Positions 32,863 to 42,876 of a stretch of DNA of 64,000 nucleotides are shown in pieces. The notes under the pieces were generated by a model. It was given only the letters and a program-made list of their open reading frames with translations, searched no databases and had not been told where the DNA came from. Position 1 is the stretch's first letter. Every line of letters starts with the position of its first letter. Source of the DNA: Corynebacterium haematomassiliense (GTDB taxonomy: Bacteria > Actinomycetota > Actinomycetes > Mycobacteriales > Mycobacteriaceae); assembly GCF_013978595.1 (NCBI RefSeq), contig NZ_JACDTZ010000001.1, forward strand, positions 1,054,001 to 1,118,000, read 5' to 3'. Both the position numbers and the translations under genes were made by a program.

Positions 32863-34245
32863 CTAGCAGCCGATCAGGCGGGCGGCCAGGTAAGACTCCA
32901 GCTCCGCCAGCGGCACGCGTTCCTGCTCCATCGTGTCGCGCTCGCGCACGGTGACGGCTTGGTCTTCCAGGGTGTCGAAGTCGTAGGTGACGCAGAACGG
33001 GGTGCCAGTCTCATCCTGGCGGCGGTAGCGGCGGCCGATCGCGCCGGAGGTGTCAAAGTCGACGTTCCAGTGCTGGCGCAGCTTCGCCGCGAGCTCCTCG
33101 GCCGGGCCGGACAGTTCCGGCTTCTTCGACAGCGGCAGCACGGCCACCTTCACCGGGGCGAGGCGGCGGTCCAGGCGCAGCACGACGCGGGTGTCGGTGC
33201 CGCCCTTGGCGTTGGGGGCTTCTTCCTCGTCGTAGGCGTCGATGAGGAACGCCATCATCGCGCGGCCCAGGCCTGCGGCCGGCTCGATGCAGTACGGGAT
33301 CCAGCGCTCGTTGTTCTCCTGGTCGAAGTAGCTCAGGTCCTCGCCGGAGGCCTCGGCGTGGGTCTTCAGGTCATAGTCGGTGCGGTTGGCCACGCCCTCG
33401 AGCTCGCCCCACTTGGAGCCGGTGAAGCCGAAGGCGTACTCAATGTCCACGGTGCGCTTGGAGTAGTGGGAAAGCTTCTCCTGCGGGTGCTCGTAGAGGC
33501 GCAGGTTGTCCGGGTTGATGCCCAGGTCGACGTACCAGTTGTAGCGGTTGTCAATCCAGTACTCGTGCCACTTCTCGTCCTCGCCGGGCTTGACAAAGAA
33601 TTCCATCTCCATCTGCTCGAACTCGCGGGTGCGGAAGATGAAGTTGCCCGGGGTGATCTCGTTGCGGAAGCTCTTGCCGGTGTTCGCGATGCCGAACGGG
33701 GGCTTCATGCGTGACGACGTCATCACGTTCTTGAAGTTCACGAAAATGCCCTGCGCGGTCTCCGGGCGCAGGTAGTGCAGGCCTTCCTTGTCGTCCACGG
33801 GGCCCAGGTAGGTCTTCATCAGGCCGGAGAACGACTTCGGCTCGGTCCAGTTGCCGGGCTGGCCGGTTTCCGGGTCGTTGATGTCCGCGAGGCCGTTTGC
33901 CGGCGGGTGGCCGTGCTTCTCCTCGTAGGCTTCGAGGAGGTCGTCGGCGCGGTAGCGCTTGTGGGTGTACAGCGACTCCACGAGCGGGTCGGTGAACACC
34001 TCGACGTGGCCGGAGGCCTCCCACACGCGGGTGGGCAGGATGACGGAGGTGTCCACACCGACGGTGTCGCGGCGGGACTGCACCATGTGCTTCCACCACT
34101 GGCGCTTGAGGTTTTCTTTCAGCTCCACGCCGAGCGGGCCGTAGTCCCACGCGGAGCGGGTTCCGCCGTAAATCTCGCCGGCCGGGTACACCAGTCCGCG
34201 GCGCTTGCACAGGTTAACGACGGTCTCAATCTTTGATGCGGGCAT
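32863..34245 (-). CDS. glyS: Glycyl-tRNA synthetase (class II, dimeric type)
   Basis: 460 residues from ATG 34245 ([17 protein letters not shown]); AGGAG lies 7 nt upstream, so the in-frame ATG two codons earlier is too close to it. Class II motifs: [25 protein letters not shown] (motif 2) and [14 protein letters not shown] (motif 3), with the C-terminal anticodon-binding domain [32 protein letters not shown]. This is the single-chain form found in Actinobacteria, encoded next to the zinc regulators as in M. tuberculosis. Confidence 0.96.
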   Translation of the reverse strand: MPASKIETVVNLCKRRGLVYPAGEIYGGTRSAWDYGPLGVELKENLKRQWWKHMVQSRRDTVGVDTSVILPTRVWEASGHVEVFTDPLVESLYTHKRYRADDLLEAYEEKHGHPPANGLADINDPETGQPGNWTEPKSFSGLMKTYLGPVDDKEGLHYLRPETAQGIFVNFKNVMTSSRMKPPFGIANTGKSFRNEITPGNFIFRTREFEQMEMEFFVKPGEDEKWHEYWIDNRYNWYVDLGINPDNLRLYEHPQEKLSHYSKRTVDIEYAFGFTGSKWGELEGVANRTDYDLKTHAEASGEDLSYFDQENNERWIPYCIEPAAGLGRAMMAFLIDAYDEEEAPNAKGGTDTRVVLRLDRRLAPVKVAVLPLSKKPELSGPAEELAAKLRQHWNVDFDTSGAIGRRYRRQDETGTPFCVTYDFDTLEDQAVTVRERDTMEQERVPLAELESYLAARLIGC

Positions 34246-34414
34246 CAACATCTCCTGGTGGGAAAGTGCGTGCAAAGTACGCAAAACAGCATAGCCCGCC
34301 TTACGACGCCTCCGGTCACCCGCCCAGTTTGGACATAAGTCCCACTCTGTTTAGGCATTCTTGTATTCTGAACGAATCATCTGTTTCCCATTGGCGCTGA
34401 GGAAAGGGGACGCC

Positions 34415-34897
34415 GTGAGCGAACGTTACGTTTTGGCGGACCTTCCAAAGCTGGCGGACGAGGACGTGGACCGCACTGCCGCGCTCGTCAAAGTGTTGGA
34501 CTCGAAAACCCGGCTGGAGATTCTGCTGCTTCTGGCCGAGGAAGAGAAGGTCGTCCACCAGCTGGTCAACGAGTTGGAGAAGTCGCAGCCGCTGATTTCC
34601 CAGCACTTGCGGGTGCTGCGTTCGGCGGGCCTGGTGTCGTCGTCGCGCAAGGGCCGCGAGGTGCTCTACGCGCTGGACCAGCCGGACATCATCGGCATCA
34701 TCCACGAGCTGGCGTCGCTGGAGAAGCTCACCGAGGCGCAGGACGAGCTGGCGCAGCTGCGCAAACGCAGGCGCAACCGTGACATCGGCCATGCCAGCGG
34801 CTCGAGCGGCGCGGCGATCGTCGACCCGCCTGCCACGGTGCGTCCTGAAGTGGATCCCGGCCTCGCCCCGCAGACGCCAAAGCCTGTGCGCGACTAG
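34415..34897 (+). CDS. ArsR/SmtB-family regulator of the zur locus
   Basis: 160 residues from GTG 34415 (VSERYVLADLPKLADED), with GGAAAGGGGA upstream. Winged helix: TRLEILLLLAEEEKVVHQLVNELEKSQPLISQHLRVLRSAGLVSSSRKGREVLYAL (about 30-85), then HELASLEKLTEAQDEL and a Pro-rich tail. In mycobacteria the same position holds smtB, a zinc-sensing repressor transcribed with zur; C. glutamicum has an equivalent gene before zur. It is 15 bp upstream of zur. Metal ligands at the C-terminal side are not obvious. Confidence 0.88.
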   Translation: MSERYVLADLPKLADEDVDRTAALVKVLDSKTRLEILLLLAEEEKVVHQLVNELEKSQPLISQHLRVLRSAGLVSSSRKGREVLYALDQPDIIGIIHELASLEKLTEAQDELAQLRKRRRNRDIGHASGSSGAAIVDPPATVRPEVDPGLAPQTPKPVRD

Positions 34898-34912
34898 CTA
34901 GACTGCAATGGT

Positions 34913-35350
34913 ATGACGCAAACGAACCGCCGGGCGCAATCCCGCCCCGTGCCCAAGCTGGGCCCGCGAATGACGCGCCAGCGCGCCGCCGTCGTGGAGA
35001 CGTTGCGGGGGCTGGACAAGTTCGCGTCCGCGAAAACCATCCATGAGCAATTGCTTGCCGACGGCGCGTCCGTCGGCCTCACCACCGTCTACCGCACCCT
35101 GCAATCGCTTGCCGAGGTCAACGCCGTGGACGTGCTGCAGTCCCCCGACGGCGAGACCCTCTACCGCGACTGCTTATCCGGCCACCACCATCACCACCTG
35201 GTGTGCACCGAGTGCGGCCGCAGCGAGGAAATCGAGGGCGGGCCCGTGGAGAAGTGGGCCGAGGTCATCGCCTCGCACTACGGCTACGAGCTGGTCGGCC
35301 ACGACGCCGAAATCTACGGCGTGTGCCGCGCCTGCCAGGCCAAGCGCTAG
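34913..35350 (+). CDS. zur: Zinc uptake regulator Zur (Fur family)
   Basis: 145 residues. DNA-binding domain [56 protein letters not shown], then the metal site [25 protein letters not shown] and the C-terminal VCRACQ; the two CxxC pairs form the structural zinc site. The run of five histidines is more than the usual HHHHL-type motif of Zur. It represses zinc import genes when zinc is sufficient. Convergent with uppS, stops overlapping by 4 nt. Confidence 0.92.
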   Translation: MTQTNRRAQSRPVPKLGPRMTRQRAAVVETLRGLDKFASAKTIHEQLLADGASVGLTTVYRTLQSLAEVNAVDVLQSPDGETLYRDCLSGHHHHHLVCTECGRSEEIEGGPVEKWAEVIASHYGYELVGHDAEIYGVCRACQAKR

Positions 35351-36081
35351 TTAGCGAACTTGTCCACCGCGCCGCCGAAACGGCGGTCGCGCTTGGCGTA
35401 CTCGAGCACCGCGTCCCAGAGGTCTTCCTTGGTGAAGTCCGGGAACAGCACGTCCTGGTACACCATCTCCGCGTACGCCGACTGCCAGATGAGGAAGTTC
35501 GACGTGCGCTGCTCCCCCGACGGGCGCAGAAACAGGTCCACGTCCGGCATGTCCGCGCGGTACAGGTAGCGGGCGATGGTTTTTTCGTCGACGGTGGACA
35601 CGTGAGCGTCGATAAGCTTTTGCACCGCATCTGTGATCTCCGCACGCCCGCCGTAGTTGACGCACATGGCAAGCGTGAGGCCGGTGTTGTTTTTGGTCAG
35701 CTCCTCGGCGACCTCGAGTTCCTCGATGACGCTGCCCCACAGCTTCGGGCGGCGCCCGCACCACACCACGCGCACGTTTTTGGCGTGCAGCTCGTCGCGC
35801 TGGCGGCGCAGCACCTCGCGCGTGAAGTTCATGAGAAAGTGCACCTCGGAAGGCGAGCGCTTCCAATTTTCCGTGGAGAACGCGTACGCCGAGAGCCATT
35901 CGACGCCGCCGAGCTCGATGCACGCGTCGACGGCCTCCATGAGCTTCTCCTCACCCACCTTGTGCCCCTCGGTGCGCTTGAGGCCGCGGCTTTGCGCCCA
36001 ACGGCCGTTGCCGTCCATCACCAGCGCGATGTGCTTCGGGATGAACTTCGTGTCAATTCTCGGTGCGCCCATGGGCGTCAA
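35347..36081 (-). CDS. uppS: Isoprenyl diphosphate synthase (decaprenyl/undecaprenyl type)
   Basis: 244 residues. cis-prenyltransferase motifs: [46 protein letters not shown], and [35 protein letters not shown]. It builds the Z-polyprenyl phosphate carrier for peptidoglycan, arabinogalactan and lipomannan precursors. The start abuts the recO stop (36082), so the two are coupled. An 11-mer copy at 35607 encodes KLIDAH. Confidence 0.94.
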   Translation of the reverse strand: MTPMGAPRIDTKFIPKHIALVMDGNGRWAQSRGLKRTEGHKVGEEKLMEAVDACIELGGVEWLSAYAFSTENWKRSPSEVHFLMNFTREVLRRQRDELHAKNVRVVWCGRRPKLWGSVIEELEVAEELTKNNTGLTLAMCVNYGGRAEITDAVQKLIDAHVSTVDEKTIARYLYRADMPDVDLFLRPSGEQRTSNFLIWQSAYAEMVYQDVLFPDFTKEDLWDAVLEYAKRDRRFGGAVDKFAN

Positions 36082-36807
36082 TTATGCCTGCTCCATAATC
36101 TTGAAGCTTTTCAGCCCGGTCTCCAGGTTGAATTGCAGGTGCGCGACGGTTGCGCGGTGAATCTGCGCCACGCGTATCGACGGCACTTCGCTGCCCCTCT
36201 CCATCAGCCACATCTCGTGCAACGTTTCGGGGTGGACGTCCATGGAGCCCGGCGGGCGGCAGTTGTTGCACACCGCCCCGCCGACCGTGGCGTTGAACGC
36301 CTTGTGCGGGCCGGGTACCCCGCAGTTCGCGCAGTTGAAGAGGCTTAAACCCCAGCCGGCGTGCTCGGTGGCCTGCAGGATGAACGCGTCGAGGACCATC
36401 GTGGGGTGCTGCTCCGTTTGCAGGTTGCGCAGCGCGTCCTGAACCAGGGCGAACAGGGTGGGGTCCGCTTCTTCGAAGCTGAGCTTTTCCGCCGTCTCCA
36501 TCACGGCGCAGGCGGCGGCGTAGCGGTCGAAGTCGTCGATGATGCGGGCGCCGTAGTAGGTGACGGTGTCGGCGGAAGCGATCGTCGAGAGGCCTCGGCC
36601 CGGGTAGATCAGCGCGTCGACCTCCACGAACGGCTGCAGCCGTGAGCCGAAGCGGCTCTTCGCCTTGCGCACCCCCTTGGCCACGCCGCGGATAAGTCCG
36701 TGGTTCTTTGTGAGCAGGACGACCACCCGGTCCGCCTCCCCAAAATCGTAGGTGCGCACCACGAACGCGCGGTCGCGCCAGTTCGGGCGCGGGGCTTTAG
36801 AAGCCAA
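36082..36807 (-). CDS. recO: DNA repair protein RecO
   Basis: 241 residues. N-terminal OB fold (RDRAFVVRTYDFGEADRVVVLLTKNHGLIRGVAKGVRKAKSRFGSRLQPF), helical middle, and a zinc-ribbon-like segment FNCANCGVPGPHKAFNATVGGAVCNNCRPPGS with four cysteines. RecO loads RecA on SSB-coated DNA with RecR. It starts 10 nt inside the end of era, the common era-recO-uppS order. Confidence 0.93.
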   Translation of the reverse strand: MASKAPRPNWRDRAFVVRTYDFGEADRVVVLLTKNHGLIRGVAKGVRKAKSRFGSRLQPFVEVDALIYPGRGLSTIASADTVTYYGARIIDDFDRYAAACAVMETAEKLSFEEADPTLFALVQDALRNLQTEQHPTMVLDAFILQATEHAGWGLSLFNCANCGVPGPHKAFNATVGGAVCNNCRPPGSMDVHPETLHEMWLMERGSEVPSIRVAQIHRATVAHLQFNLETGLKSFKIMEQA

Positions 36808-37780
36808 GCCGGCCCAGCGCCTTCGGGTCCTGCTGCCAGTTCTTCAGCACTTTGACGCGCACGTCCAGGTAGACGTTTTGCCCGGTCAGCTCGATGATCT
36901 GCTTGCGGGCGCGGTGCACGATGCCGCTTAAGCGCCGTCCGTCCGGGCCCTCGATGATGCGTTTTTGGCCCGGGCGCTCCAGGTAGAGCACGGCGTAAAT
37001 TTTGACGCGGCGGTCCTCCTGGATCATCTCGTCAATTTGGACGGCGACGGAGTGCGGCAGCTCGTCGCGAAGCCCCCGCAGCGCTTCCTCGCGGATGAGC
37101 TCCGCGATGCGCGTCTCCGTGTCCTCGTCCGTGGTGTGGTCCTCGGGGTAGAAACGCGGGCCTTGCGGGAGCTTATCGACGAGCACGTCAAGCAGCGTGT
37201 CGATTTGCACCTGCTGGGTGGCCGACACCGGCACCAGCTCCGCGTCCTGGCCCAGCAGCTCGTGCAGCTCCAGCAGGCGCTCGCCGACCGTGTCCTTGCC
37301 GGTCTTGTCCAGCTTGGTCACGATGCCCACGATCGGTGTGTTCGGCTTGGTTTCGCGGATCTGCTCCAGGATGTAGCGGTCGCCGGGGCCGATCTTCTCG
37401 TCCGCAGGGACCGTGAAACCGATGACGTCCACGTCGGCGAAGGTGTCCTTGACCACGTCGTTGAGACGCTCGCCCAGCAGCGTGCGCGGGCGGTGGATGC
37501 CCGGGGTGTCCACCACGATGACCTGGGCGTCGGGGCGATTGATCACGCCGCGGATCGGGTGACGGGTCGTCTCCGGCTGATCCGCCATAATCGCGATCTT
37601 CTCCCCCACCAGCGCGTTCGTCAGCGTGGACTTACCGGTGTTCGGGCGGCCCACAAAACTGACGAACCCCGACCTGAAGCCCTCCGGGGTGTCAGTGAAG
37701 CCGCCGGCGTCGGCGCGCTCGAAATCGTTCGCGCTGGCCTCTGCGGGCAGATCGTCCGGGAAATCGGGGAAGTCGTTCAT
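36797..37780 (-). CDS. era: GTPase Era (ribosome assembly)
   Basis: 327 residues. An acidic N-terminal leader of about 35 residues precedes the G domain: G1 GRPNTGKST, G3 DTPGIH, G4 TKLDK; then the KH domain with the era signature VAVQIDEMIQEDRRVKIYAVLYLERPGQKRIIEGPDGR. It binds the 16S rRNA 3' end during 30S maturation. In other corynebacteria it directly follows the ybeY-CorC-like pair; here about 3.2 kb of other genes intervenes. Confidence 0.94.
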   Translation of the reverse strand: MNDFPDFPDDLPAEASANDFERADAGGFTDTPEGFRSGFVSFVGRPNTGKSTLTNALVGEKIAIMADQPETTRHPIRGVINRPDAQVIVVDTPGIHRPRTLLGERLNDVVKDTFADVDVIGFTVPADEKIGPGDRYILEQIRETKPNTPIVGIVTKLDKTGKDTVGERLLELHELLGQDAELVPVSATQQVQIDTLLDVLVDKLPQGPRFYPEDHTTDEDTETRIAELIREEALRGLRDELPHSVAVQIDEMIQEDRRVKIYAVLYLERPGQKRIIEGPDGRRLSGIVHRARKQIIELTGQNVYLDVRVKVLKNWQQDPKALGRLGF

Positions 37781-37819
37781 GGCCTGGGATTCTACCTGTC
37801 AACCCCTGAGTGGTTTCGC

Positions 37820-37867
37820 TGTGGACAACTGTGTTGCGGCGGGGGCTTTTGGCGGGGGTTATCCACA
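37820..37867. other. Two DnaA-box-like nonamers in opposite orientation
   Basis: TTATCCACA at 37859-37867 is a perfect DnaA box; TGTGGACAA at 37820-37828 is the reverse complement of the variant TTGTCCACA. They lie in the 139-bp gap between era and the HNH gene. One pair is too few to suggest an origin; local titration or regulation is possible. Confidence 0.4.
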
Positions 37868-37919
37868 GATTTTGATTTGGGTCTGGTGTTGGGGGTTGCG
37901 CTGGCTTAGCTTTCGGGCC

Positions 37920-38957
37920 ATGAACTTCACCGACTTTGTTTCCGCAGGCGTTTCTGTGCTCGCCGACTTCGACCGCGACGTAGCTATGGCCGCCGGCCTA
38001 TCCACCAGCCGCGTACGCGACCTGGCGCGGGTGCACCACGCGTATTACGGCCCGACCCAGTTCACCCGCAAACAACGCGACGCACTCGCCGCCGCCGAGG
38101 GGTTACCTGTGGACCAACTCGTGCACATCGAGAAAAAGTTGCTCGCCGTCGAAGGCGCCGCCGAACGCTGGCGCATTAGGTTGGATTTGGTGCGCCACCG
38201 CGGCTCGTACAGGGCGTTGACCAAGCGCATCAAACGGCTGATCAAACAACCCGTCAAACCAGCCCCACCCTCGTGCAAGTTTTCCCGCTCGAAGGCAGGG
38301 ATGCGCACCATGATCCTGACCTACAACGAGCGCGACCTCGCCGATTTGGAGCACCTGCTGCGACAACTCATCGACGCCGACGACCCCGCAGCCGCCCAAA
38401 TGGCCCACACCCTCATCGGGATCCTGCGCGACGGCAAAGGGGTACCGAAGGCGAACTTCCGGCCGATCATTCTCGTGCCGATCGCCGACTGGGCCCGCAT
38501 CCAATCAGGCCACGCAGACGAAGTCACGCTCATCTGCACCGACGGCACCACCATGACAGGCGCCGAATACATGGAGCACGAATTCGGCGACATACTCGAA
38601 GTCGCCGCGTTCCACCCCCAGGAAGGCCCCGTCAACCTGTACTACGGTAAGCGCTGCGCCAACCCGAAGCAGAAAGTCATGTCGAAGCTGCTCTGCCCGG
38701 CGTGTGCGTTTCCGGACTGCAAACACTCCGCCGAGACCACCCAAACACACCACATCAACGCGTGGCGCTACGGGGGAATGACCAACATGGACAACCTCGC
38801 CGAACTGTGCCCCTTCCACAACGGGGTCAACGCCGACAACAGGCAAGGCCCGTTCGGCTACATCGACAACCCCAACGCCCGCATCCACTGGGTCGCACCC
38901 AACGGCACACGCGTCCCAATGACCACCCCGGGCGCGATGGAACTGCTCTTCGACTAA
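37920..38957 (+). CDS. HNH endonuclease-domain protein of the corynebacterial DUF222/13E12-like type
   Basis: 345 residues from ATG 37920 (MNFTDFVSAGVSVLADFDRD). A helical N-terminal region (about 1-250) is followed by CPACAFPDCKHSAETTQTHHINAWRYGGMTNMDNLAELCPFHNG, an HNH nuclease core with CxxC pairs and His-His, then a tail IHWVAPNGTRVPMTTPGAMELLF typical of the multi-copy HNH proteins of mycolata. These genes are often numerous per genome and of unknown role. It is the only plus-strand gene between 35.4 and 50.5 kb. Confidence 0.85.
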   Translation: MNFTDFVSAGVSVLADFDRDVAMAAGLSTSRVRDLARVHHAYYGPTQFTRKQRDALAAAEGLPVDQLVHIEKKLLAVEGAAERWRIRLDLVRHRGSYRALTKRIKRLIKQPVKPAPPSCKFSRSKAGMRTMILTYNERDLADLEHLLRQLIDADDPAAAQMAHTLIGILRDGKGVPKANFRPIILVPIADWARIQSGHADEVTLICTDGTTMTGAEYMEHEFGDILEVAAFHPQEGPVNLYYGKRCANPKQKVMSKLLCPACAFPDCKHSAETTQTHHINAWRYGGMTNMDNLAELCPFHNGVNADNRQGPFGYIDNPNARIHWVAPNGTRVPMTTPGAMELLFD

Positions 38958-38971
38958 CCACACACCGAAAA

Positions 38972-38990
38972 CCCGCCCCAAAAGGGCGGG
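38972..38990. terminator. Terminator between the HNH gene and pdxY
   Basis: CCCGCCC (38972-38978) pairs with GGGCGGG (38984-38990) around a CAAAA loop, placed between two convergent 3' ends. No long T-run, but the opposite strand reads TTTTCGG after it. Confidence 0.75.
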
Positions 38991-39013
38991 CACATCGGCA
39001 TGCCTGAAAACGG

Positions 39014-39865
39014 TTAGAGGGCCTCGACCTCGAACTGGAGCTGCGGGTTGGCGTAGTAGTCCTGCGCCTCGACGAGCTTGAGCTCCTGCGAGTCTGCCTC
39101 GAGGGTCACGCGCAGCAGGTCGAACACAGACGACGCCGTCTTGGCCAGCGCGTCCTTCGCGTCGCGGCCGCGGAGGTAGTGCCCGGTGAACAGCGCCGCG
39201 GTGACGTCGCCGGAGCCGTTGCGTTTAAACGGCAGGCGCGGGGTGCGCACGATCCACTTGCCGTGGTCGTCGACGGCGATCATCTCGATGGCGTCCTCAG
39301 GCGTCTCCGGGCGCTTTACCGAGGTGACCAGCACGGTGGACGGGCCCATCTCGCGGGCGGCGTCGACGGCGGCGAGGGTGGAATCGAGGTCGGTAACGTC
39401 GCGCTCGGTCAGGTACCCCAGCTCGAACTGGTTCGGGGTGATGATGTCGGCGGCCGGCACGATCGTTGAGCGGAACAGCGGCGGGATCGAATCTGCGACG
39501 AAGCAGCCGGATGTCGCCGAACCCATCACCGGGTCGCAAGTGTAGATAGCGTCCGGGTTCTCCGCCTTGATGTCGCGCACGGTGCCGACGATCACGTCGG
39601 CGATTTCGGGGGAAGCCTGGTAGCCGGTGAGGATGCCGTCGATGAGCGGGAATGCGCCGCGGTCGCGGATGCCGCTCAGCACCGCGGCGACGTCGTCGGC
39701 CGGAATGATCGGCCCGCCCCACGCGCCGTAGCCGGTGTGGTTGGAGTAGTTCACGGTGTTCACCGGCCACACTTCGTGGCCGATGCGCTGCAAAGGAAAG
39801 ACCGCTGCCGAGTTGCCAACATGGCCATACGCGACAGCGGACTGGATGGAGAGAATGTTGCTCAT
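39014..39865 (-). CDS. pdxY: Pyridoxal kinase
   Basis: 283 residues: ILSIQSAVAYGHVGNSAAVFPLQRIGHEVWPVNTVNYSNHTGYGAWGG is the standard PdxY/PdxK start. CDPVMGSATSGCFVADSIP and ITPNQFELGYLT line the substrate site, and KRNGSGDVTAALFTGHYL is the GxGD ATP/catalytic motif. It phosphorylates pyridoxal in the PLP salvage pathway. It starts 9 nt after the butanediol dehydrogenase stop, so the two form an operon. Confidence 0.93.
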   Translation of the reverse strand: MSNILSIQSAVAYGHVGNSAAVFPLQRIGHEVWPVNTVNYSNHTGYGAWGGPIIPADDVAAVLSGIRDRGAFPLIDGILTGYQASPEIADVIVGTVRDIKAENPDAIYTCDPVMGSATSGCFVADSIPPLFRSTIVPAADIITPNQFELGYLTERDVTDLDSTLAAVDAAREMGPSTVLVTSVKRPETPEDAIEMIAVDDHGKWIVRTPRLPFKRNGSGDVTAALFTGHYLRGRDAKDALAKTASSVFDLLRVTLEADSQELKLVEAQDYYANPQLQFEVEAL

Positions 39866-39874
39866 ACGAGCATT

Positions 39875-40939
39875 TTAGAGCTCCGGCGACACCAGGATCT
39901 TCACGGCGGTCTCATTGCGGTTGATCAGGGTGTCGAAGCCCTCGTCGACGACACCGTCGAAGCCGATCTTGCCGGTGATGAACGGCTTGAGGTCGACCTT
40001 GCCCTCCTCGACGAGCTTGATGGTCTGCTCGTGGTCGTGGGCGTAGCCAATGATGCCGCGGATGGTCAGCTCCTTCATCACCACGGCGTGGATGTCCAGC
40101 TCGGCCTTCTTGGACCAGATGGACTCGACGACCAGGGTGCCTTTGAGCTTCAGGCAATCGACGAGCTGGTCGAGCACGACGTTGACGGAGGTTGCCTCGA
40201 AGGCCGCGTCGACGCCCTTGCCGTCGGTGATCTTCAGGATTTCTTCCTTCAGGTCCTGCTTGGACGGGTCGATGGCGTGGTCTGCGACGCCGGCGTCGAG
40301 GGCCTTCTGGCGACGCAGCTCGGACAGCTCGGAGACGACGACGGTGCAGCCGTATGCCTTTGCGACGGCAGCCGTGAGCACGCCGATCGGGCCAGCACCG
40401 CCGACCAGAACCACGTCGCCCTCGCCGGCCTCGGAGGCGGAGAATGCGTGGTGGGCGACGGACAGCGGCTCGATGAGCGCGGCCTCGTCCAGCGGCACGT
40501 CGTTCTTGATCGGGTGGACCCAGCGGCGCTGCACCGCGATCTTCTCGGACAGGCCGCCGCCACCGCCGGCAAGGCCGATGAAGTTGACGTCCGGGTGGAG
40601 GTTGTACGGGCCCGGCTCCTTCGGGTCGACATCGTCGGGAAGCACGTACGGCTCGACGACGACATGCTGGCCGACCTCAAGGTCGTCCACGCCCTCGCCC
40701 AGTGCCGCGACGACGCCGGAGAACTCGTGGCCGAGCGTGACCGGCGGCTCCTCGCCGGTGATCGGGTGCGGGTGGCCCGGCTTCGGGCAGAAGATCGGGC
40801 CTTCCAGGTACTCGTGGAGGTCGGTACCGCAGATGCCGCACCAGGCGATGTCGATGAGCACCTCGCCCTTGCCCGCCTCTGGGGCGTCGATGTCCTCGAC
40901 GCGGATGTCCTTCTGGCCGTAGTAACGTACAGCGCGCAT
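39875..40939 (-). CDS. Zinc-dependent (R,R)-butanediol dehydrogenase-like alcohol dehydrogenase
   Basis: 354 residues. MDR superfamily: CGICGTDLHEYLEGPIF (zinc Cys and substrate site), TLGHEFSGVVAALGEGV (catalytic zinc His-Glu), VLVGGAGPIGVLTAAVAKAYG (NAD-binding GxGxxG). The long insertion PKPGHPHPITGEEPPVT before GHEF is typical of 2,3-butanediol dehydrogenases, which interconvert acetoin and butanediol. The structural-zinc four-Cys loop is absent. RBS GAGAGGAG before ATG 40939. It separates the CorC-like gene from era. Confidence 0.88.
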   Translation of the reverse strand: MRAVRYYGQKDIRVEDIDAPEAGKGEVLIDIAWCGICGTDLHEYLEGPIFCPKPGHPHPITGEEPPVTLGHEFSGVVAALGEGVDDLEVGQHVVVEPYVLPDDVDPKEPGPYNLHPDVNFIGLAGGGGGLSEKIAVQRRWVHPIKNDVPLDEAALIEPLSVAHHAFSASEAGEGDVVLVGGAGPIGVLTAAVAKAYGCTVVVSELSELRRQKALDAGVADHAIDPSKQDLKEEILKITDGKGVDAAFEATSVNVVLDQLVDCLKLKGTLVVESIWSKKAELDIHAVVMKELTIRGIIGYAHDHEQTIKLVEEGKVDLKPFITGKIGFDGVVDEGFDTLINRNETAVKILVSPEL

Positions 40940-40996
40940 GTGAAGCTCCTCTCGGTGGAAACCTGCTTACGTGCACAATTCTACCGAAAAGTAGGA

Positions 40997-42313
40997 CTAA
41001 TCGCCGTGGAGCGGCTCTGTGGCCTCCGCCACCGAGACGAGCACGGTGCGGGTCTTCACCCGGCCGCGGCGGTCGCGGCCGCCCTCGGCGGTGTAGCGCA
41101 CCCCGTCGCGCAGAATCGACGCGCCCGGCAGCGGCACGCGCCCCAGCTCATACGACAACAGCCCCGCCACCGTGTCGACGTTTTCCGTGACGTCCTCGGC
41201 GTACTCCAGCTCGTAGTCCAGGTTGTCGGCGAGGTAATCCACCAAATCATCCAGCGGTAGGCGCGCCTGGACGCGGAACACGCGCGGCTCCACCTCGGTG
41301 ATCGGCGCTTCCTCGTCCTCGTCGTACTCGTCGGTGATTTCGCCGACGATCTCTTCCAGCAGGTCCTCCATGGTTAAAAGGCCGGCGACGGTGCCGTATT
41401 CGTCGATAAGCATGGCGATGTGCGTGTTCGACTGCTGCATCTCTTTGAGCAGCACGTCCAGCGGCTTCGAGTCCGGGATGAACAGCGGCTCGCGCATGAA
41501 CTCCGTAATCAGCGTGGCGGGGTCGATCGGGGTGCCGCGGTCGGTGAACATGTCCTTCAGGTACGCGATACCGACGATCTCGTCGACGCTCTCCCCGATC
41601 ACCGGCACGCGCGAATGGCCGGAACGCACCATGAGCGCGGTGGCTTGGCGCGCGGTTTTCTCGCCTTCGATCCACACCATCTCGGGCCGCGGCACCATGA
41701 CCTGGCGCGCGTAGTTGGACGCGAGGTCGAAGATGTTCTGGATCATGCGGCCCTCGGTGGTTTCCACCACGCCCTTTTCCTGCGCGACCTCGACCATCTC
41801 GCGCAGCTCGATTTCGGTGGCGTACGGGCCGTCGCGGAAGTCCTCGCCGGGGTGGAACAGGTTGCCCACCCAAATCAACAGCTTTGCGACGGGCCCGAGC
41901 ACCGTTTGGAACACCCCCAGCCCCTGGGCCGCCTTCAGCGAAATGGTGTAGGGGTTGCGCTTGCCCGCGGTGCGCGCGAACACCCCGACGATGGAAAATT
42001 GCAGCAGCGTGACGACGATCACCGCCACCGCGATCGCCCACCCGTCGGAGTCCAGCAGATCCATCGCGAGCATCGCGGCGGTGACGGACGCGACGACATC
42101 CAGCACGGTCTTGACCAGCACGAGCGTGTTGACGTGGTTCGCGCGGTGATCCACCACCCGCAGCAGCGCCTCCGCGCCCGGGGTGTCGTCTTTGACCATG
42201 CCCTCGACGCGGGCGCGCGAGATCGGGGCGAGCGCGGACTCGATGGAGCCGAGCAGGCCGGACAACAGCAGCGCGGCAACGGTGACGGCCGCGTAGACGA
42301 AGGTCAGCGTCAC
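40997..42313 (-). CDS. CNNM/CorC-type transporter-associated protein (hemolysin family)
   Basis: 438 residues from GTG 42313 ([19 protein letters not shown]), whose GTGA overlaps the ybeY stop. N-terminal DUF21/CNNM transmembrane domain (about 1-180), two CBS domains ([36 protein letters not shown] and [50 protein letters not shown]) and a C-terminal CorC/HlyC domain ([18 protein letters not shown]). Such proteins act in Mg2+/Co2+ efflux or homeostasis. Last gene of the long operon; the downstream neighbour was probably era before the pdxY segment arrived. Confidence 0.92.
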   Translation of the reverse strand: MTLTFVYAAVTVAALLLSGLLGSIESALAPISRARVEGMVKDDTPGAEALLRVVDHRANHVNTLVLVKTVLDVVASVTAAMLAMDLLDSDGWAIAVAVIVVTLLQFSIVGVFARTAGKRNPYTISLKAAQGLGVFQTVLGPVAKLLIWVGNLFHPGEDFRDGPYATEIELREMVEVAQEKGVVETTEGRMIQNIFDLASNYARQVMVPRPEMVWIEGEKTARQATALMVRSGHSRVPVIGESVDEIVGIAYLKDMFTDRGTPIDPATLITEFMREPLFIPDSKPLDVLLKEMQQSNTHIAMLIDEYGTVAGLLTMEDLLEEIVGEITDEYDEDEEAPITEVEPRVFRVQARLPLDDLVDYLADNLDYELEYAEDVTENVDTVAGLLSYELGRVPLPGASILRDGVRYTAEGGRDRRGRVKTRTVLVSVAEATEPLHGD

Positions 42314-42876
42314 TCGATGCCCTTCATCAGCTTGTCCAGCTCGTCGCGGTCCGCGGCCGATGGGAAGGCGTGCGCGCCGGTCGGCTTCGGCTGGTACTCC
42401 ACGCCGCGGCGGGCAAGGTCGTCGTACCAGTCCGCCAGGATCTCGTTCTGCAGCGCGAACATCTCGCGCTCGTCTTTCGGCTCGATGTGGTCGTAGCCCA
42501 AAAGGTGCAGCACGCCGTGGACGGTGAGCAGCGCCATCTCGTGCGCCAGGTCGTGGCCGGCCATTTCGGCCTGCTTGCGGTCGTAGGCCGGGCACAGGAT
42601 GATGTCGCCGAGCATCGCCGGGCCGGGCATGTCCGCGTCGGGGCGGCCGCCGCCGGGGGTGAGCTCGTCCATGGGAAAGCTCATCACGTCCGTCGGGCCC
42701 TCCAGGTCCATCCAGCGCACGTGCAGGTCAGCCATCGTGGCTTCGTCCACGAGCGTGATGGTGGCTTCGGTTTCAGGGTGGACGTCCATGGAGCGCATGG
42801 CGAACGACGCGACGTCGATAAGCATTTGCTCATTGACCTCCGCCTCGCCGGACTCATTCAAGACTTCAATGCTCAC
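42310..42876 (-). CDS. ybeY: Endoribonuclease YbeY (rRNA maturation)
   Basis: 188 residues. The zinc motif H-x3-H-x5-H reads [37 protein letters not shown] and VSFPMDE-type strands complete the UPF0054 fold ([16 protein letters not shown]). It is a single-strand RNase for 16S rRNA 3' processing and 70S quality control. It overlaps both phoH (4 nt) and the CNNM gene (GTGA), so it is embedded in a tightly coupled unit. Confidence 0.95.
   Translation of the reverse strand: MSIEVLNESGEAEVNEQMLIDVASFAMRSMDVHPETEATITLVDEATMADLHVRWMDLEGPTDVMSFPMDELTPGGGRPDADMPGPAMLGDIILCPAYDRKQAEMAGHDLAHEMALLTVHGVLHLLGYDHIEPKDEREMFALQNEILADWYDDLARRGVEYQPKPTGAHAFPSAADRDELDKLMKGIE

Noticed and set aside
37820..37867. 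Replication origin
   Set aside because: Only two DnaA-box-like words, no AT-rich unwinding region and no dnaA or dnaN nearby.
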